A DNA stretch of 20,158 bases, taken from positions 1-20,158 of the IMG/VR virus record IMGVR_UViG_3300028025_000367; one strand, written 5' to 3'. This stretch comes from a virus. The position numbers and the translations under genes were made by a program. Under the pieces are notes generated by a model. The model was not told where the DNA came from. It did no database searches and was given only the letters and a program-made list of their open reading frames with translations. Positions 1-6,440 of this stretch are shown one piece after another (position 1 is the stretch's first letter; each line of letters begins with the position of its first letter).

Positions 1-128
1 TCAACTAGTTTCCCAGACTTAGATGAACATGGCAGACAATATCTGCGCACATCATTCTTTCGTGGTTTCGTTGGTGCAAGTAATCCATGATCACAGATTC
101 CGCACTTCCATCTCACCTGCTTAACCAT
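1..128 (-). CDS. Zinc-ribbon protein, N-terminal part (runs off left edge)
   Basis: Only the first 42 codons are visible. The start ATG at 128-126 is preceded by a perfect AGGAGG (135-140) six bases upstream, the strongest ribosome binding site in this part of the window. The peptide has two CxxC knuckles, Cys9/Cys12 and Cys31/Cys34, separated by a basic, proline-containing linker (PTKPRKNDVRRYC). That is the layout of a small zinc ribbon. The product is probably a nucleic-acid-binding or SprT-like phage accessory protein, but the rest of the gene is outside the window and the function is inference. It is the first gene after the long late operon and is separated from it by a terminator-like region, so it likely belongs to a different transcription unit. 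Confidence 0.75.
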   Translation of the reverse strand, partial: MVKQVRWKCGICDHGLLAPTKPRKNDVRRYCLPCSSKSGKLV

Positions 129-173
129 TTTGATCCTCCTCTTGAATCAATCAGTTTTGTACCTGATAGATAC

Positions 174-199
174 ATTTTAGCAGATTGCAAATCATGCAA
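174..199 (-). promoter_or_regulatory. Weak candidate promoter for the zinc-ribbon gene
   Basis: On the minus strand a TAAAAT box (174-179) lies about 45 bases upstream of the start codon at 128. A TTGCAT box (194-199) precedes it, with a spacer of only 14 bases, which is shorter than the usual 17. The stretch 181-220 is AT-rich. A promoter is expected here because the gene follows a terminator, but the match is poor. Confidence 0.22.
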
Positions 200-221
200 A
201 ATCAAAAAGTACACAAAACAG

Positions 222-250
222 AAAAATTGACCTTACGGTTACTCGGTCAA
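222..250 (-). terminator. Rho-independent terminator-like hairpin at the end of the late operon
   Basis: Read on the minus strand, TTGACC (250-245) and GGTCAA (232-227) form a perfect 6 bp stem with a 12-base loop, followed by five T residues (226-222). It lies downstream of the last late gene (stop at 368). The stem is short with three GC pairs, so termination may be partial. The loop contains GAGTAACC (244-237), which is complementary to an arm of the next hairpin upstream. Confidence 0.5.
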
Positions 251-284
251 AAAAAATCTCAAAACTTTTTTCCGTAGTTTTTGG

Positions 285-321
285 GAGTAACCCCACCTCG
301 TACTAGGAGGCGAGGTTACTC
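285..321 (-). repeat. Stem-loop with 8 bp perfect outer stem
   Basis: GAGTAACC and GGTTACTC (arms at 314-321 and 285-292) form a perfect 8 bp inverted repeat. Inside it CCTC pairs with GAGG across a 7-base loop, with a 3x3 internal loop between the two stems. It lies between the end of the late operon and the terminator-like hairpin at 222-250. No U-tract follows on the minus strand, so it is better read as an RNA structure, 3' end protector or protein-binding site than as an independent terminator. The same 8-base element recurs at 237-244. Confidence 0.5.
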
Positions 322-332
322 AACCAATTTGC

Positions 333-361
333 TACGCAACGGAGAAGGAGAACATTGCGTA
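333..361 (-). repeat. 7 bp inverted repeat just after the last late gene
   Basis: TACGCAA (333-339) and TTGCGTA (355-361) are perfect inverted copies with a 15-base purine-rich spacer. The structure begins only 6 bases past the stop codon of the 88-residue gene (368-634). It could be a 3' end stem-loop of the late transcript. There is no U-tract. Confidence 0.35.
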
Positions 362-367
362 ACAGAA

Positions 368-634
368 TCACCCTAGATGTTCTGACGCATCCAGTCCACT
401 GCCCAGAACTCGCATTGACTGAACCATTGCAACTGGAATAGATAGAACGCAATCAACTTGATCGTAACTATTCAACGACTGCACAAGTACAACATGATCA
501 GGCTTTGCATCAGGCAACAAAATGCCACACGAAACAACTACACACGGCTGCTCACTGATCTCATCCTTTTCAATCCATGTTGTTGTATCGGCGTGCGCAT
601 CATGCCAAATGATCTCTGCAAAAGTAGCCACCAC
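368..634 (-). CDS. Conserved-looking small phage protein, last gene of the late operon
   Basis: This is an 88-residue soluble protein with no signal peptide or membrane segment. The N-terminus is acidic and His/Trp-containing (IIWHDAHADTTTW), followed by a hydrophobic core (CVVVSCGILLPDAKPDHVVL) and a C-terminal helix rich in Val, Met and Ser. The start is one of two adjacent GTG codons, immediately after the TGA of the metallophosphoesterase gene, so it is translationally coupled to it. I do not recognise a functional family. Its position, with the HTH-like protein and phosphoesterase behind the lysis genes, suggests a non-structural or regulatory role. It is followed by stem-loops that close the operon. 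Confidence 0.7.
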   Translation of the reverse strand: MVATFAEIIWHDAHADTTTWIEKDEISEQPCVVVSCGILLPDAKPDHVVLVQSLNSYDQVDCVLSIPVAMVQSMRVLGSGLDASEHLG

Positions 635-1696
635 TCACCAACCTTCACGCTTGCGATCTAAACAAAACACTGGTGCTTGAATCGTAATGTTTTTCTCTGG
701 GGTCACAATCGCTAACGCTTGTTGCGGTTGCTCAAATCCGAAGCCCATCAGCATCGCATATTCGTCGTAACCTTTCATGCTTCCATTCACGATCATTGAC
801 GGGGTGGAAATATATTGATGCCAGTGTCCTAGCCACAAAGTCTGGAACGATTTACCAGTCACCATGTATCGCTGGTGTTTCCGTGCTCGCATCCTCATGA
901 TCGGGGGATAGATCCCACCGATACCACCACCACCTGATACCTGATCACCATGCGTTATGAGATGCCCGTGATCGTAAATCTTGATCAGAGCATCAGCCGA
1001 CTCAGGAATAGTGAACGACACTCTCTTGTCTTTGGCAAATGTTCTTTCAACCATCTTGGCGAGTAGCCAGTCAAAGTTGGTTTTGACTCTCTGCTTCATT
1101 CTCGGTTTGCGTGTAGTCCGACCATGATTACCCACCACCGAAACGACATGGCACTTCTTGAACTCTGTGGTCAGCAATTCAATCGCACCTGATAACTGTT
1201 CAGCCCAGAACAGCAACGAGCCGATCATGGTGTCCTCATTGGTTAGTGCTAGTTCCTCGTGGATATCTCCAGAGAAAATGTCGCCACCCAAAATGATCAC
1301 CACTCCGTCATAGTTCACACCTGATAGATAGTGGCGAGAAAGTTTGATGACATTCTGTGTCCACTTCTCTAATCGCATCACAGCAATATCACGGTTGTAG
1401 GCGTTAAGCCCTTCCATCTCCTCTGGGTTCACCACTTCGTCAAAGTGTGTGTCCGACAACATCACAACGAGTGTTGCAGCATGAGCCTTCGGTTTCGTTG
1501 GTGCTAGCCAGATAGGAGGCTGCACTGTTAAACCATCCACCTGATCCACAAACGAGAGTGCCTTTTCTAGTTCCTCAAGTTTTGTTTGCAGGCGAACATT
1601 CTGATTCGCAAAACTGTCACGCTGCTTACGCAAGCGCAATAACTCTCCGCTACTTTCAGCCTCTAGAGCCTCATTGATTTGATCGCCTAATCCCAT
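635..1696 (-). CDS. Calcineurin-like metallophosphoesterase with N-terminal coiled coil
   Basis: The 353-residue protein carries the full set of metal-binding motifs of the calcineurin-like/Mre11-type phosphoesterase fold: DTH (Asp82, His84), GGD (Asp139), GNH (Asn190, His191), a His before Gly-Asp (His249) and GHWH (His301, His303). These predict a two-metal phosphodiesterase or nuclease. Residues 1-50 form a charged, heptad-like helix that may mediate oligomerisation. There is no signal peptide, so it acts in the cytoplasm. The ATG overlaps the upstream TGA by one base (TGATG). Substrate is unknown: DNA ends, nucleotides or cyclic nucleotides are all possible. Position after the lysis genes is unusual for a replication enzyme and argues for a role late in infection or in takeover of the host. 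Confidence 0.9.
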   Translation of the reverse strand: MGLGDQINEALEAESSGELLRLRKQRDSFANQNVRLQTKLEELEKALSFVDQVDGLTVQPPIWLAPTKPKAHAATLVVMLSDTHFDEVVNPEEMEGLNAYNRDIAVMRLEKWTQNVIKLSRHYLSGVNYDGVVIILGGDIFSGDIHEELALTNEDTMIGSLLFWAEQLSGAIELLTTEFKKCHVVSVVGNHGRTTRKPRMKQRVKTNFDWLLAKMVERTFAKDKRVSFTIPESADALIKIYDHGHLITHGDQVSGGGGIGGIYPPIMRMRARKHQRYMVTGKSFQTLWLGHWHQYISTPSMIVNGSMKGYDEYAMLMGFGFEQPQQALAIVTPEKNITIQAPVFCLDRKREGW

Positions 1697-1926
1697 CAGA
1701 TACCTTCCCTATTGCGCCAACGGATGACGGCGGTTCTACTTATGTTAATCCCGTTATCGTTCAACACCTGAGCCAACACCGAAGCCGAAATCGTTGGGTT
1801 TTGCAAAGCGCACAAAAGGTCATCTCTGTCCTCCCCTTGCATTGACTGTATCGCCAGATCAACTGATGATTGCTTTCCCCCAGAATTAACTGGCGTTTCC
1901 TCTATCTGCTTTAGTAACTTTCCCAT
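1696..1926 (-). CDS. Small helix-turn-helix-like DNA-binding protein
   Basis: This is a protein of about 76 residues. Its last 40 residues have two helices separated by a short turn and end in RTAVIRWRNREGI, the look of a recognition helix, so DNA binding is inferred. The ATG at 1926 is preferred over an in-frame GTG at 1932, because AGAAGG lies about five bases before the ATG and would overlap the GTG. The gene starts inside the previous gene (about 40 bases of overlap) and its TGA overlaps the phosphoesterase ATG, so the two are translationally coupled. A small-terminase-like or regulatory role are both possible. No other terminase small subunit candidate is visible in the window. Confidence 0.65.
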   Translation of the reverse strand: MGKLLKQIEETPVNSGGKQSSVDLAIQSMQGEDRDDLLCALQNPTISASVLAQVLNDNGINISRTAVIRWRNREGI

Positions 1927-2149
1927 GCTCACCTTCTCTGTGATCCTGAATATGTTTATCTAACTTGTCGTCCACTTTGTTCAAGCCCTTGTAGATCATC
2001 TTGAGTTGCATCTGCACTACGGCATGATCCTCACGGTTCTCCCTCCGTGCCTCTTTCGTCTCCCTCTTAAATGATTGCATGAATCCAGCCACAATGCCAC
2101 CGACTGTTGTGATACAAGCGACAACTACTGCAGCGATCCCCATATCCAT
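1886..2149 (-). CDS. Single-span membrane protein with coiled-coil tail, holin/lysis accessory candidate
   Basis: The 87-residue protein has one N-terminal hydrophobic segment (about residues 4-24, IAAVVVACITTVGGIVAGFM). A strongly charged helical tail follows, with heptad-like leucine/methionine/valine spacing (VVQMQLKMIYKGLNKVDDKL), and the C-terminus is Lys/Asp-rich. This resembles small membrane proteins found beside actinophage endolysins (DUF2746-like). The ATG directly follows the endolysin TAA (TAAATG), so translation is coupled. It probably inserts in the inner membrane and helps time lysis. An alternative is an anchor for another late protein. The family assignment is from memory of architecture, not a search. 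Confidence 0.75.
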   Translation of the reverse strand: MDMGIAAVVVACITTVGGIVAGFMQSFKRETKEARRENREDHAVVQMQLKMIYKGLNKVDDKLDKHIQDHREGEHGKVTKADRGNAS

Positions 2150-2656
2150 TTATGCACCAACGACTACTTGCTCTGGCGGATTCTGTGCGAATACAGCCTT
2201 AATCTGCTCAGATGATTTCTTGCCATCCACTTCAACATGAAACCAATCGCCGTTAGGTGCACCATGTACCGTCTCTTTCGTATATTTTTGCCACGCCATA
2301 TCTCTATCGCACTTAGATGCACGACCGTGTGGCGCAGGGAAATAATCAATGATCATCTCAATGCCTAAAGCGTCAGCGTGTTTGACCAGATAATCCATTG
2401 CCTCCATCGCATACTTGCGACCACCCTTAGCGACACCACGCTTACCATCACCCATGTTGCGAAACGAGATATCGCAGGCTCTGCCAGTTGCATGAACACT
2501 CAGAGATTCTTTGCCACGCATATTGCGAACACCCCACGAACCATTGTTCCACAACGCAGGTGAATACGCCCTAAATAGTTCACGCATCAATGCAGTCAGT
2601 TGAGGATGCTCTCCTGCTGCAGCCCCATCCTTATTGCCAGTGTATGAGCGTTTCAC
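2150..2656 (-). CDS. Endolysin, M15-type peptidase (D-Ala-D-Ala carboxypeptidase-like)
   Basis: The 168-residue protein has the M15/VanY-like zinc peptidase signature: SVHATGRACDISF supplies His55 and Asp62, and DWFHVEV supplies the third ligand His140, with Glu142 next to it. An NNGSWGVRNMRG segment precedes the first motif, as in phage lysins. It should cut peptide cross-links in host peptidoglycan. No signal peptide is present, so release depends on a holin. No cell-wall-binding domain follows the catalytic domain, only a short tail from about residue 145, so it is a compact single-domain lysin. Translation starts at GTG, overlapping the TGA of the preceding membrane protein gene (GTGA). 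Confidence 0.88.
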   Translation of the reverse strand: MKRSYTGNKDGAAAGEHPQLTALMRELFRAYSPALWNNGSWGVRNMRGKESLSVHATGRACDISFRNMGDGKRGVAKGGRKYAMEAMDYLVKHADALGIEMIIDYFPAPHGRASKCDRDMAWQKYTKETVHGAPNGDWFHVEVDGKKSSEQIKAVFAQNPPEQVVVGA

Positions 2657-2913
2657 TTCGCTGCCTTCTTGGCTGCAATCTTTTTCGGAGTAGCACCGAA
2701 CGCTGCATCAATTTCATCGGCGGTTAGTTTCCCATCTACACTTGCACGAGCGAGAGACTCAACTACCTTGAACACGGACACTGCTCCAGCAAGTGCTGCA
2801 GCCTTCCAGAGTTCCAACTCAGGTGCAATAACACTCGCACCTGTAATCACACCTAACGCATTAGTGAGAAACAACGCAACAATTCTGCCTGCAACATCTT
2901 GAGCCTTTTTCAT
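2653..2913 (-). CDS. Two-helix holin candidate with EF-hand-like C-terminus
   Basis: This is an 86-residue protein with two hydrophobic helices, about residues 10-30 (IVALFLTNALGVITGASVIA) and 36-54 (LWKAAALAGAVSVFKVVE). It ends in the EF-hand-like DGKLTADEIDAAFG segment and a Lys/Ala-rich tail. That architecture fits a class II-type holin. The frame is open further upstream to 3159, but ATG 2913 is chosen for three reasons: the upstream part overlaps another good small gene, it would add a charged non-membrane stretch, and the ATG overlaps the preceding TGA (ATGA). A GGAAAGG sequence lies about 11 bases upstream. Immediately followed by the endolysin. Confidence 0.8.
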   Translation of the reverse strand: MKKAQDVAGRIVALFLTNALGVITGASVIAPELELWKAAALAGAVSVFKVVESLARASVDGKLTADEIDAAFGATPKKIAAKKAAK

Positions 2914-3080
2914 TCTGGGTCGCCTTTCCTTAACATTGTTGCCACGAAGTGTACTAGCACCGTTAGACAAGTAATCCAGAGAGCCTGTCGCAAAGTAGTT
3001 CCAGACAAAGTGAGCAACACTAAACCTGTGCCAGCCCACACCCATGCGTTCTCTATTAGGTACTCGTGGATCTTTTTCAT
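2910..3080 (-). CDS. 56-residue membrane protein, holin/antiholin candidate
   Basis: This short gene starts at ATG 3080 and stops at TGA 2910. The product begins MKKIHEYLIENAWVWAG and has two hydrophobic stretches, about residues 13-26 and 33-49 (ALWITCLTVLVHFVATM), with a charged tail ending RKGDPE. It overlaps the preceding gene by ATGA and the next gene by ATGA. GAGG lies about six bases before the start. The exact head-to-tail coupling with both neighbours and the clean membrane profile make it a credible gene despite its length. With the 86-residue neighbour it would form a holin pair, or one member may be an antiholin. Which one is lytic cannot be told from sequence. Confidence 0.72.
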   Translation of the reverse strand: MKKIHEYLIENAWVWAGTGLVLLTLSGTTLRQALWITCLTVLVHFVATMLRKGDPE

Positions 3081-4444
3081 GGTCGCCTCGTGGAAACTGG
3101 GGAAGGTAAAGCCATAAGAATTGTAGTGCCTGCAATAATCGTGCGCCGAACAGCAACATTCACTGCAGATCCAGTAGGCACATATGTAGAGAAACCATCG
3201 TTGTTAAAAATGTTGATTGATTCCTCAAACGCTTCACGAACCTCATCAGGAACTTCAGGATCGTTCAGTGCATCAGCAATAACGGCTGCCATTGACTCTG
3301 ATAGTTGGGTTGGTTCAATCTCATCAAACAACTGTTGAGCCTGTTCACCTGTTATCGCTGTAAGGATTTCTGCTGAGGCGACCAGTTGTTCAGCCTGATC
3401 ACTACTCAAATCGCTAGCGAGAATTGTGGTCACAATTTCAGCGACCTCATCTGCGGTTGATTCAGAGAGAACAGCCAGAACGCTAACGAACTGTTCTGTG
3501 GTCAGAGGCTCATCAGGCGAAAAGAAAGTTGGTGGGGTTACTTCCACACTCGTAGAAGTTTCCGAAGGCTTAGGGAGGCTCGTAGAGGTGTCTAACGGGA
3601 TTATAAGTGCAGTAGTTGCAGGCGACAGAGGCTCGCTAGTCTGAGGGGATGTGGTCAGCATTGTTTCTGGTAGGGGTTCTGGCAGGGTTGTTGTGGACTG
3701 TTCTGTTGTGGCTACCACGACTTCTGGAATGGGTTGAGGAATCGGTAGGGGAGTAACAGATGAGGTTGTTTCTGGGGCTGTTGATGTTATTTGTGGTTCT
3801 GCCGTTGTACTTGGCTGGTAAATAGATGCTGCTGTGGTGCTTACTGGCATCTCCGTTATCGTGGTACTTGGCTCTGTGGTTGTCGTTTCAAGCGTGGAAG
3901 TCGTTGAAGGCGTTAAAGGCTCATTTGTAAAAAACTCAGGCTGGACTATTTCCCAACCACGCCCGTCAATGTTCCACGCAAACATAAAACAGGTACCACC
4001 ACTATTTTCATACATCCACGCATCAACGGCCTGAGTTCCCGCAGCCATTTCGATCAGCCCTGTTTCGGTAGCCGAACATCCCTGATCCTGCCAGACCCCG
4101 AACTCCTCTGTGCCAATCTTGATTGTGCCGCCATCGTCTGACGCAATCCAAAACTCGATCGTGTCATGTACCGGAACTTGAAGGAAGCCCGTGTAGTGAA
4201 GCATGAAGGAATCCCAACCGCAATCACCAAACAAGTTCTGTTCATAATCCCATGTGGCATTAATAAACGGTTCAACACTGCTACCGCACAAAGGGTAAGC
4301 AATATCAGATTTAATTGGTGGTATTTCCGTGACTGAATAGCCACGAACTAGCAGCCCTGTTTGTGATGCCTGTGCAGGCTGTGGTGCAAATAAAGCAAAC
4401 AGCGCTACAGGGAGAAAGATCAGCCAACGGGAACTTCTACCCAT
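3077..4444 (-). CDS. Secreted PA14-like domain protein with Ser/Thr/Pro-rich linker
   Basis: The 455-residue protein starts with a classic Sec signal peptide (residues 1-26: SSRW, a hydrophobic LIFLPVALFALFA core, then AQA). Residues about 27-180 look like a PA14 domain, with the segments DSFMLHYTGFLQVP, FWIASDDGGTIKIG and MYENSGGTCFMFAW, plus several cysteines that could form disulphides. Residues about 180-310 are a Thr/Ser/Pro-rich linker. Residues about 315-415 are an acidic helical region (STADEVAEIVTTILASDL). A short hydrophobic segment near the C-terminus (TIIAGTTILMALP) is followed by Arg. PA14 domains bind carbohydrates. It sits between tail-fibre-like genes and the lysis genes, overlapping both neighbours. 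It could be a host-surface modifier, an exclusion factor, a lysis accessory or a virion adhesin. The function is not known. Confidence 0.85.
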   Translation of the reverse strand: MGRSSRWLIFLPVALFALFAPQPAQASQTGLLVRGYSVTEIPPIKSDIAYPLCGSSVEPFINATWDYEQNLFGDCGWDSFMLHYTGFLQVPVHDTIEFWIASDDGGTIKIGTEEFGVWQDQGCSATETGLIEMAAGTQAVDAWMYENSGGTCFMFAWNIDGRGWEIVQPEFFTNEPLTPSTTSTLETTTTEPSTTITEMPVSTTAASIYQPSTTAEPQITSTAPETTSSVTPLPIPQPIPEVVVATTEQSTTTLPEPLPETMLTTSPQTSEPLSPATTALIIPLDTSTSLPKPSETSTSVEVTPPTFFSPDEPLTTEQFVSVLAVLSESTADEVAEIVTTILASDLSSDQAEQLVASAEILTAITGEQAQQLFDEIEPTQLSESMAAVIADALNDPEVPDEVREAFEESINIFNNDGFSTYVPTGSAVNVAVRRTIIAGTTILMALPSPVSTRRP

Positions 4445-4776
4445 GACAGTTCGCTTTCATCCCACATCCAGTTGCCTTCAGGCTTAGGAGTAGGTGGCTG
4501 CCAGTCATGGTTGCTATCTAAAGTCCAAGAAGGAAATGGTTGTGGAGAAAAAAACACATCTGCCTCAGCATCATATGCGTACCCAATTCCTGCATATGTC
4601 TTACGAAAGTTTGAGTGATACGAAGTCTGCAACCATTCACCGCCTAAACCAATAGAAGCAATAAACGCTTGACCTATTGGTTCTGATTCAGGGAACTCAC
4701 CACCACCGCAATCTGCGTTATTAACCACGATTACTTGTGTAACGATTCCGTTTGATATTTCTGCAAAGTGTGCCAT
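4420..4776 (-). CDS. Small protein associated with tail-fibre genes
   Basis: This is a 118-residue soluble protein. The N-terminal half has the pattern MAHFAEISNGIVTQVIVVNN, then GEWLQTSYHSNFRKTYAGIG. The C-terminal half is rich in Pro and Trp (PQPFPSWTLDSNHDWQPPTP) and ends with NWMWDESELSW. I recognise this as a type of protein recurrent beside tail-fibre genes in aquatic phages, without an assigned function. The ATG overlaps the upstream stop by one base (TAATG), and its end overlaps the start of the secreted PA14-like gene by 25 bases. It may be a fibre chaperone or a tip component; neither is shown. Confidence 0.75.
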   Translation of the reverse strand: MAHFAEISNGIVTQVIVVNNADCGGGEFPESEPIGQAFIASIGLGGEWLQTSYHSNFRKTYAGIGYAYDAEADVFFSPQPFPSWTLDSNHDWQPPTPKPEGNWMWDESELSWVEVPVG

Positions 4777-5525
4777 TAGAAAGTAATGCTCCCTGAACCT
4801 GTAAATGTATATACATGATAACCAGCACGAGATACCGCACTGTAAGTTGGCGAACCAGTAGTTGCTGTTGCCTGTTTGTAACTCTGTGAATATGCAACAA
4901 CGACAAGACCAGAACCACCTGCACCTGCTGTGGCGTTTGATACTGCCTGTGTTCCACCACCACCGCCACCCGTATTCACTGTTCCTGATGTTGCCAATGT
5001 TCCTGCTGTACCAGCACCGCCACCACCTGCGCCTCCAGCGCCTGGAACTGCACCACCACCGCCACCGCCACCACCACGCTGAACAGATGAACCTGTAATG
5101 CTGTCAAAGAAACCTGCACCACCACCAGCGTTCTGACCACCACCAGCACCACCTGTATAAGTTGCGCCAGTTCCACCAGAAACTCCAGAAGTTTGTGTGC
5201 CACCTGAAGCGCCAGTAACGCTCACACCAAATGTTGAAGTATTGCCAGTTCCTCCACCGAGTGGACCAATGTAGTTGTTGCCTGCTGTTCCACCACCACC
5301 AACAGTGACAGTGATTGCAGAGCCAGCCGTTACAGCATACGAAGTGCTTTTTGAACCACCCGAACCTGCACCGCCACCACCGTTCGTGATTCCAGTGTTT
5401 CCTGCTGCACCACCACCACCGCCAGCGATAACAAGATATTCAACAGTTGGTGGTGCTAAATAAACCAATCCATTACCAACCCAAGTACCGACAACTGTTG
5501 ACGGTCTAGTGCGTGAACCTCTCAT
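4776..5525 (-). CDS. Glycine-rich adhesin-like tail protein (second copy)
   Basis: The 249-residue protein is dominated by glycine runs. After about 28 residues it has the EYLVIAGGGGGAAG motif. A long Gly/Ala/Ser/Thr region with several GGGGG blocks follows, then SITGSSVQRGGGGGGGG, a VVVAY strand, and a C-terminal segment (YHVYTFTGSGSITF) that looks like a beta-strand end. Phage tail-tip adhesins with polyglycine-II helices have this composition, so a host-receptor-binding role is inferred. It is clearly related to the neighbouring 302-residue protein, with the same EYLVIAGG start and SITGSSV block. It starts by an ATGA overlap with that gene. The GC-rich antisense ORF in this stretch is a by-product of Gly codons. 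Confidence 0.82.
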   Translation of the reverse strand: MRGSRTRPSTVVGTWVGNGLVYLAPPTVEYLVIAGGGGGAAGNTGITNGGGGAGSGGSKSTSYAVTAGSAITVTVGGGGTAGNNYIGPLGGGTGNTSTFGVSVTGASGGTQTSGVSGGTGATYTGGAGGGQNAGGGAGFFDSITGSSVQRGGGGGGGGAVPGAGGAGGGGAGTAGTLATSGTVNTGGGGGGTQAVSNATAGAGGSGLVVVAYSQSYKQATATTGSPTYSAVSRAGYHVYTFTGSGSITF

Positions 5526-6430
5526 TTGATTACGCTCACAGTAGTTGCACCTGTAGAAGTAAATGAATGAATTGTGTACACACCAGAAGTAGTTATTGTT
5601 CCACCGCCAACAGAAATACCTGCAGCCGTTGCATCTGCTGTGAGATAACGAAAGATCACAACACCTGAACCACCTACACCACCAGCCTGATTGCTTTGGC
5701 TTGCACCTCCACCTCCACCACCGCCAGTATTCACTGTGCCTGCAACACCTGTTTGGTTTGCTGGCGCACCAGCACCACCACCACCAGCACCGCCTGCACC
5801 ACCACCGTTGTCTCCTGCACCACCACCACCGCCACCACGAGTGACAGATGAACCTGTAATAGACGAGGAAACACCTGCACCACCAGCACCGCCAATGATT
5901 CCTGCTGAACCATTAGAACCAACAGCACTAGCACCGCCACCGCCACCAGAAGCATAAGTGCCTGGATTATTTCCACCTGCACGACCTTGATCAGTTGTTC
6001 CTGCTGCACCCGAGGAAGCACCAAGAGTTCCTATTGCACCACCACCAGAACCACCTGTACTTACTGCAGCGAATAAACCACCACCACGACCACCGCCAGT
6101 TGATGTGATTGTTGAAAGACCAGAACCAGCAATAGAACTATCTGAACCGATTGCGTTAGTCGCACCACCAGCACCAACAGTCACCGTATATGTGATACCT
6201 GCGGTAAGCGTTATCGGTGCTTCTGCACTTGCACCACCACCTGAACTTTCAGCGAGTGCTGAACTGCGATAACCGCCAGCACCACCACCGCCACCATTTG
6301 ATGTTGCGTTACTTCCAACACCGCCACCACCGCCACCTGCGATAACTAAATACTCAGCAAGTAGAACAGGGTTTAGCCAATTCTTTGTGTACTGATTAAC
6401 CCTGTTACGAGTATCCCAACGAAGCGTCAC
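5522..6430 (-). CDS. Glycine-rich adhesin-like tail protein (first copy)
   Basis: The 302-residue protein opens with a Trp/Asn-rich segment (MTLRWDTRNRVNQYTKNW) and then LLAEYLVIAGGGGGG. A long series of Gly/Ala-rich blocks follows, including SITGSSVTRGGGGGGAG and VNTGGGGGGG, then a GSGVVIFRY strand and a C-terminal beta-like module (GVYTIHSFTSTGATTVSVIK). The start is GTG at 6430, supported by AGGCGG seven bases upstream. A role at the tail tip in receptor binding is inferred from composition and position downstream of minor tail genes. The N-terminal segment may attach it to the tail, as it differs from the otherwise similar neighbour. Confidence 0.82.
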   Translation of the reverse strand: MTLRWDTRNRVNQYTKNWLNPVLLAEYLVIAGGGGGGVGSNATSNGGGGGAGGYRSSALAESSGGGASAEAPITLTAGITYTVTVGAGGATNAIGSDSSIAGSGLSTITSTGGGRGGGLFAAVSTGGSGGGAIGTLGASSGAAGTTDQGRAGGNNPGTYASGGGGGASAVGSNGSAGIIGGAGGAGVSSSITGSSVTRGGGGGGAGDNGGGAGGAGGGGAGAPANQTGVAGTVNTGGGGGGGASQSNQAGGVGGSGVVIFRYLTADATAAGISVGGGTITTSGVYTIHSFTSTGATTVSVIK

Positions 6431-6440
6431 AAACTACCGC

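Noticed and set aside
2901-3117. Plus-strand reading frame 2899-3117 and others opposite the lysis genes
   Set aside because: No ribosome binding site or domain, and opposite to a tightly coupled set of minus-strand genes.
2653-3159. A longer 168-residue form of the holin candidate starting at 3159
   Set aside because: The extra N-terminal part overlaps the 56-residue gene 2910-3080 and the end of the PA14-like gene, lacks a ribosome binding site, and the internal ATG 2913 gives exact ATGA coupling.
5275-5957. Proline-rich plus-strand reading frames opposite the glycine-rich genes (5275-5463 and 5691-5957)
   Set aside because: They are the antisense of GGN glycine codons, giving CC-rich proline runs; they have no ribosome binding sites and oppose strongly supported genes.
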